From positions 1 to 34,110 of the forward strand of contig JAQXKS010000008.1 in assembly GCA_029010575.1 (NCBI GenBank): 34,110 bases of DNA, given 5' to 3'. Both the position numbers and the translations under genes were made by a program. Under the pieces are notes generated by a model. That model made no database searches. It saw only the letters and a program-made list of their open reading frames with translations, and was not told where the DNA came from. The DNA is from Bacteroidales bacterium. Lineage in GTDB: Bacteria > Bacteroidota > Bacteroidia > Bacteroidales > UBA932. This document shows positions 1 through 7,645 of the stretch, piece by piece (within the stretch, counting starts at the first letter, position 1; each line of letters begins with the position of its first letter).

Positions 1-135
1 CAGGCCAGACTTTTGCCGCCGGCTTCCTTCAGATTCCACCTCACGATGGACACCCTTGCCCTTGGCTATATGCTTCCCGTCATTAGGGCGCATTCGGGAC
101 TTTCACCCGTTAGAGCATGCCCATGCTGGGCGTAC
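1..135 (-). mobile_element. Group II intron, 5' end (domain I), partial
   Basis: Read on the minus strand, this stretch begins with GTACG at 135-131, a variant of the group II intron 5' consensus GUGYG. It continues with blocks I recognise from domain I of bacterial group II introns, such as GTGAAAGTCCCGAATGCGCC and GTGGAATCTGAAGGAAGC. Only the first 135 bases are present; the rest, including any reverse transcriptase, lies beyond the left edge. The intron abuts a terminator-like hairpin (136-175), a placement known for class C introns, although I cannot assign the class from this fragment. Recognition is from memory of the family, not a search. Confidence 0.78.
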
Positions 136-175
136 TAAAAATATACCCTCATAGGGATGCCTAGTGAGGGTATAT
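136..175 (-). terminator. Intrinsic terminator of the unknown three-gene operon
   Basis: An 11-bp perfect stem (141-151 with 165-175) encloses a loop that can itself pair (152-155 with 160-163). On the minus strand the stem is followed by a T run ending at the intron boundary (136). It lies about 20 bases past the stop codon of the small membrane protein gene and so probably ends that operon. The group II intron begins at the very next base. Confidence 0.75.
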
Positions 176-193
176 GATAGAAAGTAATGAGTA

Positions 194-496
194 CTATTCA
201 ATATTATTAGCATCTGAAGTGTTGTCTAATGCCGTAAATAGTGAATAAAAAGAATCTTTAATTAAATGAACTCCTGCCAAAGCCATTAGTCCTAAATAAA
301 TTGGAGCTGCAGACATGCCTCCTCCTTGGTCATATTTAGCAGTCCAGGCAGAAGAAAGTTCTCTCATCATAGAAAAATCTGTATCGGCTTCAAAAATTTG
401 CAGAACGAAAGCGATAACACCAAGAATGGGCGGAAGTAATAAGAATAATCCGATAAAACATTCGATTCTCTTGGCTTTAACAATTGCTGTATCCAT
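194..496 (-). CDS. Small membrane protein of unknown function
   Basis: This is a 100-residue protein that I do not recognise. Two hydrophobic stretches are visible: residues about 12-34 (GLFLLLPPILGVIAFVLQIF) and about 66-80 (IYLGLMALAGVHLI). They are joined by a polar segment with a GGG turn, so a two-pass inner-membrane protein is likely. It is the last gene of a three-gene operon, 42 bases after the preceding stop, and is followed by a clear terminator. The ATG at 496 is the only good start. The region is AT-rich compared with the core genes further right, which fits acquired DNA. It could be an immunity or effector membrane component of a cargo system, but nothing in the sequence proves this. 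Confidence 0.6.
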   Translation of the reverse strand: MDTAIVKAKRIECFIGLFLLLPPILGVIAFVLQIFEADTDFSMMRELSSAWTAKYDQGGGMSAAPIYLGLMALAGVHLIKDSFYSLFTALDNTSDANNIE

Positions 497-538
497 TATC
501 TATATATAATTAATTGTCACTAAATACTATTCACTGTT

Positions 539-1348
539 TTAGTCTTTATGATAAGACACCATATCGCCTTTATCATTACGATACATTTCTATATAATCCA
601 AACAACTTGCTTTTTTAGCACCATTATAATGGAATACAAAGGTTCTTCTTCCATCACTAGAATCACAGCGTAAAGTAGATTCAGTTTGTTGTGTTACACG
701 ACCTACTACTAAAGGATTATATGGAGGAATCATAAACTCAAAAGTATCATTGTTGAATTTATAATAAATATCTCGGTGAGTTGGACTATCTATGGCCTTT
801 TCTCCATTTCTCCATAGGCAATTTCTTGGCGAACTAAAATGATTATAATCTTTACCTGAACTAATTTTATGGGCTCGAATGAAATAATTCTTTATGTAAC
901 TACCATAATCTGAACACATTTGGATGTTCATCTTATAACAATTAATACCATAGTCCCGTTCTTCTGCTCCATAATATCCTTCTCCATACTTTACCATGTA
1001 TGAAAACACTTTATCTGCAATACTGTAATTTCTGGATGGTATCTTATTTAAAAGACCATTTGAAAAATAATCTAATTCAAAGTCAATTTGGTATGTTCCT
1101 TTCATGTAAAGGAAAGCTGCAAGATAAATTGCTTCAGCTTCAAGGTCTTTAGTATTAAGTGATGTATATTTCTTAAGGTCAGCCACACTTTCTTTTACAT
1201 ATTGTTCTACAGGGTCTATTGAATTGTTATCCAAATGCAGAGTAGAAGCATTTGCTGTCTTAGATTTGCCATCATTCACACTCGAAGAAGCTGATTTTTC
1301 AACTTTCACTTCTTTCTTTTTCCCAAATAAAAAATCAAAAAAATCCAT
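539..1348 (-). CDS. Hypothetical protein, middle gene of the cargo operon
   Basis: A 269-residue protein that I do not recognise. It opens with an aromatic, basic N-terminus (MDFFDFLFGKKK), then a low-complexity Ser/Lys/Asn linker to about residue 45, then a mixed helical and strand body rich in Tyr and Phe. There is no signal peptide and no obvious catalytic motif. Its ATG at 1348 lies one base after the stop of the upstream gene (TAATATG), so translational coupling is likely and the two products probably work together. It is followed after 42 bases by a small two-pass membrane protein. Confidence 0.65.
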   Translation of the reverse strand: MDFFDFLFGKKKEVKVEKSASSSVNDGKSKTANASTLHLDNNSIDPVEQYVKESVADLKKYTSLNTKDLEAEAIYLAAFLYMKGTYQIDFELDYFSNGLLNKIPSRNYSIADKVFSYMVKYGEGYYGAEERDYGINCYKMNIQMCSDYGSYIKNYFIRAHKISSGKDYNHFSSPRNCLWRNGEKAIDSPTHRDIYYKFNNDTFEFMIPPYNPLVVGRVTQQTESTLRCDSSDGRRTFVFHYNGAKKASCLDYIEMYRNDKGDMVSYHKD

Positions 1349-1349
1349 A

Positions 1350-2546
1350 TTATTTATACGATTTAAAGTTTAACACTCTTTTTCGAATCTCCTTATAATT
1401 GAAGCGGCATTCATTTTGTAATAATTTAAATAAGATTTCAATATCATTATCTGTCAATGTTTCTTCTCCCGTACAGATAGCAGAATAAAACATAAATGCT
1501 ATATATTTTGCCTGTTCATGTTTTTCTGCTACTATTTCTGCATATGTTTTGTCCTCTATTTCTGCGTAACCACCAGTGTTATTAGGTCTAATTGATGCAT
1601 GTTGATAATATGTTAACGATTTCATATTATATTTCCACCCTGATGCATATGATATTTGTGAAGCAAGTTCATTACAGTAATGAGCATAATACATATCTGA
1701 TATATATAGTAAATCAGGGTTTATGTGCATTGGTATTACCCACCTAGCGATAGTACTTAATTCTATTGAAGCCCTATTAACATATGCTTCTTGTTGAAAA
1801 ATCTCATCCTTTGTTGTACAAGCTAATTTTGTTAAATACACAAAATAATATCTGTAGATTTTCCGACATAGTTCGATATGGTTCTTAGGACACATCAGCA
1901 GTAATAATCTAAAAGTATTTGCAGCCCCAGCTAATCCGTAGTCACTATTCCAAAATCTATTAGGAAATTGTGATAACATAATTGTACTACGATAAAGATA
2001 GCTTAAACCGTCCTCTAACTTTTGTCCATAAATATATGTGCATGCTATGTCTGCAAGTATATAAGGGTGTTCTTTTTCTTTAAATTCAAAAATGATAGAG
2101 TTTAGAGCTATAATTGGAATCTCATATAATGCTAATGATATACCTTTAGTACGATACGGAGATATTATATCTTTAAATTGGGGATTATCATTTTGGGCAT
2201 TTTGAATTTTACGCACATAACTATCTACATATGAATCATTAATACACAAACTTTTATCAATCATTATTACTTCATGCATCTCACATTCCATGTATTTATT
2301 GTGCATAAATAAGCCTAGTTCTTCAAGTAAAGAGGTTATATATTCATTTTGAATTCTATTTGTATAAAATTCAAACATCATGGGAAACAACCAATTCTCG
2401 TTTTTCTCTTGAAAGCAAATAGGATATTCAGATGCAAAACCACTGAATGCAATAGGATCTGCAAGTTGAATCTTTTTTAGAATCTCTTTTATAAATTGTT
2501 TTTCTTCCATATGTAAATCTTGCATCAATAAAAAAGCGCGAACCAC
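1350..2546 (-). CDS. Hypothetical helical protein, first gene of the cargo operon
   Basis: About 398 residues, not recognised. The sequence is almost wholly helical in character, with recurring aromatic/aliphatic patterns such as ILADIACTYIYGQKLEDGL that suggest a TPR-like or other helical-repeat scaffold. No signal peptide or nuclease motif is visible. The longest frame opens with GTG at 2546, but ATG at 2525 and 2510 (MEEKQF) are equally plausible. The sequence before 2510 looks like an extension of the inverted-repeat region, so I mildly favour an ATG. A candidate -7 box at 2751-2744 would give a leader of about 190 bases containing the long inverted repeat. Coupled tightly to the next gene. 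Confidence 0.62.
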   Translation of the reverse strand: MVRAFLLMQDLHMEEKQFIKEILKKIQLADPIAFSGFASEYPICFQEKNENWLFPMMFEFYTNRIQNEYITSLLEELGLFMHNKYMECEMHEVIMIDKSLCINDSYVDSYVRKIQNAQNDNPQFKDIISPYRTKGISLALYEIPIIALNSIIFEFKEKEHPYILADIACTYIYGQKLEDGLSYLYRSTIMLSQFPNRFWNSDYGLAGAANTFRLLLLMCPKNHIELCRKIYRYYFVYLTKLACTTKDEIFQQEAYVNRASIELSTIARWVIPMHINPDLLYISDMYYAHYCNELASQISYASGWKYNMKSLTYYQHASIRPNNTGGYAEIEDKTYAEIVAEKHEQAKYIAFMFYSAICTGEETLTDNDIEILFKLLQNECRFNYKEIRKRVLNFKSYK

Positions 2547-2556
2547 AATGCCACAC

Positions 2557-2682
2557 TCTTACTTGAAGGTCGTAGGAAACCATAGATGCAGATGTAACAA
2601 TAGCAGCCCACGCTATACGCGTGAGAACCACTATGCTATCCTTGCATCTAATTGAAAATTTCCTACGTTTTCAAGTACAAGA
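2557..2682. repeat. Long nested imperfect inverted repeat
   Basis: Six collinear complementary blocks nest inside each other: 2557-2560 with 2679-2682, 2561-2567 with 2670-2676, 2571-2579 with 2659-2667, 2583-2590 with 2643-2650, 2600-2605 with 2634-2639, and 2609-2613 with 2619-2623. Each block pairs perfectly and they are separated by small asymmetric bulges. The whole makes a hairpin of about 126 bases between the relaxase remnant and the cargo operon. It could be a folded mRNA leader, a recombination or transfer site, or a small non-autonomous element. Confidence 0.75.
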
Positions 2683-2743
2683 TAAGCATAACGCTTCTTC
2701 TTTTTCTCATATGTCTTTGGATGGAGTTACCTCAATCCAACTG

Positions 2744-2751
2744 CAAAATTA
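2744..2751 (-). promoter_or_regulatory. Candidate -7 promoter box of the cargo operon
   Basis: The minus strand reads TAATTTTG, matching the Bacteroidota -7 consensus TAnnTTTG. It sits just past the T run of the relaxase terminator and upstream of the cargo genes. I see no good -33 TTG, so this is only a candidate. Confidence 0.4.
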
Positions 2752-2752
2752 C

Positions 2753-2795
2753 AAAAAAGCCGTAATAATAAGCCTTGTATGGGCAAATTATTACG
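2753..2795 (-). terminator. Intrinsic terminator after the mobilization gene
   Basis: CGTAATAAT (2761-2769) pairs with ATTATTACG (2787-2795), with an inner GCC/GGC pair at 2772-2774 and 2782-2784. On the minus strand the hairpin is followed by GC and six T (complement of 2753-2758). It lies 15 bases past the stop of the relaxase remnant. Confidence 0.75.
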
Positions 2796-2809
2796 ACTTG
2801 ATGAGTATT

Positions 2810-3316
2810 TTAGAGTTTCAACCCTCGATTTTGTCTTCTACTTGTCGGCAATCCTAACGCTTCCATAAACTCATCTTTCTTGCGTCTGAACCACGAATGG
2901 CGTGAAACACCATCAATGTTAAGGTCGAAATGTCCTTCTCTATCTTGTTTCAGAGAACAAATCGCACCGTTAGCCGAGAAGGATTGGTTATGTTCCGATG
3001 AGTAGAGTTTACCTGTAACAGACACCTCTTTGAATGTGCATAATTTCCGTATAAGGTCGTCTGTAAAGCCCATCTTTTCGCTGAGGTATTTAATCATCGG
3101 CATCAGTTTCTCTACATACGGGAAGTAACGCAGAATCTTGTCGATATACTCCGATTGTTTACGATGTTCCGCTTCGTATGATTGCTTGACCTCCTGTATC
3201 TGCTTTTGGTGCTCTACCTGCATTTGCTTGATATTGGATTGCAGTTGCTCGATGGTCTCGTTTCGGATTACTATCTCATCCCGTAAATCCTCATTCTTGC
3301 GTTCCAACGATTTCAT
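2810..3316 (-). pseudogene. MobV-type relaxase, C-terminal part after a frameshift
   Basis: This frame carries the C-terminal part of a Bacteroides-type plasmid recombination/mobilization protein (Pre/MobV-like). It has a long coiled coil (about the first 60 residues: NEDLRDEIVIRNETIEQLQ and on) and a C-terminal basic tail. The open frame extends upstream of the listed ATG to about 3399 and encodes KLKSVATDAATALASG, which continues the N-terminal part at 3318-3965 in another frame. The two parts are split by a shift in a short A run (3405-3408 on the plus strand). I therefore read this as one broken gene, not two. It could be translated separately from the internal ATG, but its function would be lost. 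Confidence 0.72.
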
Positions 3317-3317
3317 C

Positions 3318-3965
3318 TTACCGCTGCCGAAAAGAGAACTTACTCCGCTTGCAAGCGCTGTGGCAGCATCGGTGGCTACGCTTTTGAGTTTGTCGGTGCG
3401 TATGTTTTAGTTCTTGCTCGGCAAGATCTATTTGGTGTTCCTTGTGTTGTCGCTCAGCCTCGATGCGTTCAAGCTCGGCACGCTGCTTCTCGATGATAAA
3501 GTCGTTTCGTTCCAAATGCTCCTTGCCTGTCTCGGATTTGGAATGCCCTCGCTCCATTGATAGAATTTCGGATGCCAAGGTCTGCATCTGCATCATATCA
3601 TCATCGTTTAGTTTTCGGCTCTTGCCCGTTTCGTGGTCCATCCAATCGAATACAATATGGGCGTGGTAGTTGGGTTTGAACCAACGACCGCAAATTTGAA
3701 AACTCTCCTTATCGTCTGGGGCTGGCTCTCCACCGAGCCAATGCTCCTCGTCTTTGTGTAGGAATATTTGCAATGGTGTGATACCCCAACGCTCCTGACA
3801 CTCCTCGCCAAATCTGCGAACATCCTCTAATGTGGTATCGGGCTTGATGAGTAGCACACCCTCACGAATGGGTGAGCATCCCGCCACCTTGATAATCTTG
3901 CCACTCTTGGTTTTGCGTTCTCGCTCTTTCTCCTGCATCGCTCGCCCCGTCTTAGCCTTTACCAT
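3318..3965 (-). pseudogene. MobV-type relaxase, catalytic-region fragment, truncated and frameshifted
   Basis: Relaxases of this family nick the transfer origin of mobilizable elements. The fragment contains FLHKDEEHW and NYHAHIVFDW (about residues 68-107), the His-rich motif expected in MobV/Pre-type enzymes, followed by the start of a coiled coil. The N-terminal segment of the protein is missing: the frame stays open upstream of the ATG to about 4000 (ending NNIKQ), then runs out of phase into the primase remnant. The last 25 or so residues (from HTHRQTQ) are out of frame relative to the continuation at 2810-3316. The family and the break are well supported; the family name is from memory. 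Confidence 0.72.
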
Positions 3966-4516
3966 CTGCTTGATGTTATTGTAATGCGTTTGTAAATCAC
4001 AATCGCTGAGGCATTGTTCTGAAAGAGGGCTTTCAGAAAATTAAGGAATGTGCTCTTGCCTGTGTTGCGTTCCTCCGATACCAATAACAGGATTGGCAAC
4101 TTCTGAACGGGTTGCAGGTAGAGCAGTTGCAGATAGTCCATACCCAACTCGTATTGCTCACCGAAAATATGCTCCACCAATGAACGAATAGAGGGAAAAT
4201 CACCCTCTTGCGGTTGGTGGTCTATCGGCTCATAGAGGTTAAGGAATTTGCCGATTACAGAGCGATAGCCGATGTGTTCGGGTACGGTACAGAATCCGTC
4301 ATACTTGGGAACGCTGCCGATGTAGTCCTTGCCATAGTCTTGGCGGAGCGTTTCATTGTTCCAAGGGATACGCTTCTTTACATATCCACCGTTCAGTCTC
4401 GGCTGCTCCACAATCTTGTAGAGCGTTGTTCCCACTCGGATAAATTCTTCTTTTGCCATACTGCCATCTGATGGCGGCTTATGGCTTGATGTTACTTTGA
4501 TAGCTTCCATTTTCAA
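3959..4516 (-). pseudogene. Primase-helicase (DUF5906-like), 3' truncated
   Basis: The first 160 or so residues match the N-terminal part of the primase/helicase carried by Bacteroides mobilizable elements, including a P-loop-like SEERNTGKSTFLNFLKALF. After that the frame runs into relaxase sequence in the wrong phase and stops within about 20 residues, so most of the ATPase domain is gone. The likely event is one deletion that removed the 3' half of this gene, any small mob genes and the 5' part of the relaxase gene. A candidate -7 box lies at 4553-4546. The start is ATG 4516 or the nearby ATG at 4510. Probably non-functional. Confidence 0.75.
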
Positions 4517-4545
4517 ATGCTTTTAAGTTCAAAAAATGTCAGCTA

Positions 4546-4553
4546 CAAAAATA
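4546..4553 (-). promoter_or_regulatory. Candidate -7 box upstream of the primase remnant
   Basis: The minus strand reads TATTTTTG, a match to TAnnTTTG, 30 bases before the primase ATG. No clear -33 element is seen. Confidence 0.4.
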
Positions 4554-4640
4554 TAAGTGATTGATGGATAAGTTGCTACGCAAATCATAGCAGAATAGTG
4601 AATAAAGTACTATGGGGATTGGAATTTGAGGGGTGCATAA

Positions 4641-4685
4641 TCAAAACAAGCCCGAAAACAGGTCGAAAACCTATCTTCGGGCTTG
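4641..4685 (-). terminator. Intrinsic terminator after the RhuM-like gene
   Basis: CAAGCCCGAA (4647-4656) pairs perfectly with TTCGGGCTTG (4676-4685). On the minus strand it is followed directly by TTTTGATT. It sits about 30 bases past the stop of the RhuM-like gene, ending the integrase/RhuM-like transcript. Confidence 0.8.
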
Positions 4686-4717
4686 CCTTGACCGACTAAT
4701 CAGCCGATATGCCGATA

Positions 4718-5086
4718 TTACGACATACCTATTGGAGAGTTGGCAAGCGAAAAGAGATAACATACATTCTCTTTTCGTCCGCATATCCTCTTTAACACCT
4801 CACCCCGTATCTTCTCTGCACCGTATGAATGGATGCGAAATGCAAGGGCTATAATCATATCCATATTGTAGAGGGTAGCCCAATAGGTATATGGTATTAC
4901 TTCGCAATGTTGAGTGTGTTCTGCTATCACTCCGCTTTTGTGTATAGCTTGGATTGCAGCCTTTAGTGTGGGTGCTGCCACATCGAACAGCACCACAAGT
5001 TCCGTAAACGACATCCATATATTGCTATCAGGAATGTTCACTTTGCCTGATTCGCTGATTGTTATAACTGCTCGTTCCATATCCAT
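4718..5086 (-). CDS. RhuM-like HTH protein of the mobilizable element
   Basis: A 122-residue protein of a type often found beside integrases of Bacteroides mobile elements. Residues about 24-50 (WMSFTELVVLFDVAAPTLKA) resemble the helix-turn-helix of RhuM/KilA-like proteins (compare WLSQKQMAELFxVxxxTI), and YNMDMIIALAFRIHSYGA resembles the RhuM motif YNLDxIIxxGYRVNS. It probably binds DNA and may control excision or transfer genes. It starts 5 bases after the integrase stop, so the two are co-transcribed, and a good terminator follows. No catalytic site is visible. The family placement rests on motif resemblance alone. Confidence 0.65.
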   Translation of the reverse strand: MDMERAVITISESGKVNIPDSNIWMSFTELVVLFDVAAPTLKAAIQAIHKSGVIAEHTQHCEVIPYTYWATLYNMDMIIALAFRIHSYGAEKIRGEVLKRICGRKENVCYLFSLANSPIGMS

Positions 5087-5091
5087 ATATA

Positions 5092-6300
5092 TTAGATTGC
5101 AAACCTTTCACAAACTCGACTCTCAAACATTGATATATCGTGTTCAAGTTTGGTATTAGTAACCTTTGCGTAAATCTGCGTTGTGGTAATGTTCGTATGT
5201 CCGAGAATCTTGCTTACACTCTCTATCGGCATTCCATAGTTCAAGGCTAACACTGCGAATGTGTGCCTACTCAGATGGAACGAAGTTCGCTTCTCTATAC
5301 CGCATAATTTAGCCACTTCTTTTATACGTTTGTTTATAGTGTCGTGGCTACCGATATTAAATAGATTGTTGCTTATTCTGTATGGCTCATATCGCTTGAT
5401 AATCTGCATAGGTATATCCATCAACTTGATTTGGAACGGTACACCTGTCTTTTGTCGCTTTGATACAATCCAAGGCGAACCACCCAACATTGTGATATTC
5501 TCCGTTGTCAAGTTCTTAATGTCAATGAATGATATTCCCGTCCAACAACCGAATACGAATAAGTCCCTTGCCAACTCCAAGTCGGGATTGTTCAATTCAA
5601 TAGTTGTAAAGGCTTGCAACTCATCTTCGGTTAGAAAACCTCTCTCCTTATGGTCGGGGTCAACCTTATATTGGGCAAATGGGTTGCGTGCAATCTTGCC
5701 ATTATAGTGAGCAGTGGTTACAATGTGCTTCAATGGTATGGAGTATATCCAGACAGAGGATTGAGCCAATCCAACCTCATTTCTCAGATACAAGCAATAA
5801 TCACGAATAAAATCCTCTGTTAGTTCATTCATCGCAATATCTGTACGCTTGTAGTGTACCTTAATAAACTCGGCAAGATATTTCCTTACGGTGAGGTACT
5901 TTTGATATGTACTCAGAGAACGATCCTTGCCAACTCGTTTGGCAAAGGCTTCGTTCTCCTTGTCGAATGCTCGGAGCAGGGTTTCATACTCCGTTCCTAT
6001 TCCTTGATAGGCATTGCGTACCATTTCGGCAGTTACAAACGCTTCTCTATCCGAAATGTGTTGGTAGTGTTTGATGATTTGAGCCTTGATGTTATCCAAA
6101 GCCAAATTGATGTCTCTCGATTCCTTACTCTTGCATTTTGCTCGGTTGCCTTTCACATCCCATAGGTCTTTATGGATACTCTGCTTGCAACTGAATTGAG
6201 CCACAGAACCGTTGATTGTCACTCGTCCCATAATGGGGACAATACCGTTTTTCTCTTTGCTTCCATTCACGTAGAACAGCACCTTAAATGTACTTCGCAT
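5092..6300 (-). CDS. Tyrosine recombinase / integrase
   Basis: A 402-residue phage-type integrase of the Bacteroidota kind. It has an N-terminal arm-binding region (about 1-90), a SAM-like core-binding domain (about 105-205) and a catalytic domain (about 220-385). Visible catalytic residues are Lys284 (RQKTG), His342 and Arg345 (HLSRH), His368 (LGHTN) and Tyr377 (TQIYAKV). The position of the first Arg is Ile256 (TGIS), as in several Bacteroidota integrases related to IntDOT that lack this Arg. Full length and apparently intact, at the right edge of the element, so it probably integrates and excises it. A candidate promoter lies 21 bases upstream. Confidence 0.92.
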   Translation of the reverse strand: MRSTFKVLFYVNGSKEKNGIVPIMGRVTINGSVAQFSCKQSIHKDLWDVKGNRAKCKSKESRDINLALDNIKAQIIKHYQHISDREAFVTAEMVRNAYQGIGTEYETLLRAFDKENEAFAKRVGKDRSLSTYQKYLTVRKYLAEFIKVHYKRTDIAMNELTEDFIRDYCLYLRNEVGLAQSSVWIYSIPLKHIVTTAHYNGKIARNPFAQYKVDPDHKERGFLTEDELQAFTTIELNNPDLELARDLFVFGCWTGISFIDIKNLTTENITMLGGSPWIVSKRQKTGVPFQIKLMDIPMQIIKRYEPYRISNNLFNIGSHDTINKRIKEVAKLCGIEKRTSFHLSRHTFAVLALNYGMPIESVSKILGHTNITTTQIYAKVTNTKLEHDISMFESRVCERFAI

Positions 6301-6320
6301 AATCTAATCTTTTTTGGTTA

Positions 6321-6328
6321 CAAAATTA
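6321..6328 (-). promoter_or_regulatory. -7 promoter box of the integrase
   Basis: The minus strand reads TAATTTTG, matching TAnnTTTG, 21 bases before the integrase ATG. The rest of 6329-6478 holds no gene. It should contain the right attachment site of the element, but I see no repeat that identifies the core. Confidence 0.5.
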
Positions 6329-6478
6329 GTTATCAGCGAGTTATACATTGATATGCAAACTGACGCAGAACGATGAAACGTGACGACACAAAGAAAAACT
6401 TTACTTAGTTATCGGGTAATGATTAGGCAACCGTTCTATTTCATAACCTTGCGTTTCTTTGCTAAATTGCCATCGTTA

Positions 6479-7627
6479 CTATTTCTGAGGTTTTCTGTTT
6501 AATGCGTTATGGCTCAGTTCAAAACGCAGAGTTTCACCTTTTTTGCTCCGAGAACCGTAATTTTTTGATAAAAGTGCAATCCTCAGAGAGAGTTTCTGCT
6601 GCCAACCCCATCCGGAGCCGTCATAATGATGAACCGAACTTATTCTGAAGGTTATATGGTTATCACATAGAGATTTGACACTTATTTGAGGCTCATAATA
6701 GATCTCTATACGGTTGTATATACCCGCATCGGAATTGTAAAACAGATTGCCGAAATAGAGATCATTTGCATATGGAATACCATCAGGACCTGTCCTATTG
6801 TAAAAAGGCATCATCGGCGAACCCTTGTAGAAAGTCTCGCTGATGCCTATTCCTATTATGCGAAAGTCAAATTCCATCTGGAAGCCTCCAGGATTCCTGT
6901 ATCCTTCATTCATTTGCCTGTCATTCTGGAAACTTTTCAGCCATCCGAACTTGAGGTCCATCTTGTCGACAACAGGAAGAAGCTTTTCGAAGCTGAAACC
7001 GATATGAGGGTATATCCAGATGTTGTCCACGACATTGCCCGCCTGGTAACTGCAAGCATAATGGTGCATCATGAATGGCAAGGCACCGTAGACGAAGCTC
7101 AGGGAACTGCGGGCATAGATCCATATCTGGAACTTCTCACGCTGGTTATTTCCGATCTTGCCTGTCCAATTGCATGCAAGTTCCGCGAAAGAGTTTTTAC
7201 CTGACAGGGAGAAGAGGGCTCCCTGAACAGGCGCTTCAAAGAACATGTCATCCCCCTTGAAGGCCAAGGGATATTCTCCTGCACGCACCATGGCAGGAAA
7301 AATGCCGGCATAGGCCTTGAAAAAATCGCTGTCATAGTGATAATAAAGCAGCAGATCGGCATGATATTTCGGTGAGAGCTCGCCAAAATGGCGGGTTAGT
7401 TCACCGCCTGTCATAATCGAGTGTCCCTCGCCAAAGCCGATGCCTACCACCGGAGAGGCTGATACACCGAAAAGAGTCCCCGAGTCAGATGTATGGATAT
7501 TGTCATACTCCCGATTGTCGAAGGCACTCCTGAAACCTACATTCCAAAGGAACTTTTGTGCAGTGAGTTCCTTTGGAATGAGGGTCAAAAGTGTAATTAA
7601 TACAATCAGTTCTCCGACTCTTCTCAT
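6479..7627 (-). CDS. Putative outer-membrane beta-barrel protein
   Basis: A 382-residue exported protein with a signal peptide (MRRVGELIVLITLLTLIP, cleavage likely near LTAQ). The mature part shows alternating hydrophobic and polar residues with many aromatics and Gly (FAELACNWTGKIG, MMHHYACSYQAGN, FDFRIIGIGISETFYKG), which fits an outer-membrane barrel. I cannot assign a family or function. It follows glnS after 18 bases and could be the last gene of the long nusB-to-glnS run. The mobile element is inserted just downstream, without obviously changing this reading frame. Confidence 0.7.
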   Translation of the reverse strand: MRRVGELIVLITLLTLIPKELTAQKFLWNVGFRSAFDNREYDNIHTSDSGTLFGVSASPVVGIGFGEGHSIMTGGELTRHFGELSPKYHADLLLYYHYDSDFFKAYAGIFPAMVRAGEYPLAFKGDDMFFEAPVQGALFSLSGKNSFAELACNWTGKIGNNQREKFQIWIYARSSLSFVYGALPFMMHHYACSYQAGNVVDNIWIYPHIGFSFEKLLPVVDKMDLKFGWLKSFQNDRQMNEGYRNPGGFQMEFDFRIIGIGISETFYKGSPMMPFYNRTGPDGIPYANDLYFGNLFYNSDAGIYNRIEIYYEPQISVKSLCDNHITFRISSVHHYDGSGWGWQQKLSLRIALLSKNYGSRSKKGETLRFELSHNALNRKPQK

Positions 7628-7645
7628 GTTGACTTAAAGAGGAGA

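Noticed and set aside
2545..2697. Integron attC site for the long inverted repeat
   Set aside because: The ends do not show the RYYYAAC and GTTRRRY core sites in the needed orientation, and no integron integrase is present.
2428..2857. Short frames of 67 and 78 codons around the long inverted repeat
   Set aside because: They run across the inverted repeat and terminator, overlap the cargo gene start and show no family features.
3318..3410. Programmed frameshift in the relaxase gene
   Set aside because: The A run is only four bases, there is no stimulatory structure evident, and the N-terminus of the gene is deleted anyway, so decay is the simpler reading.
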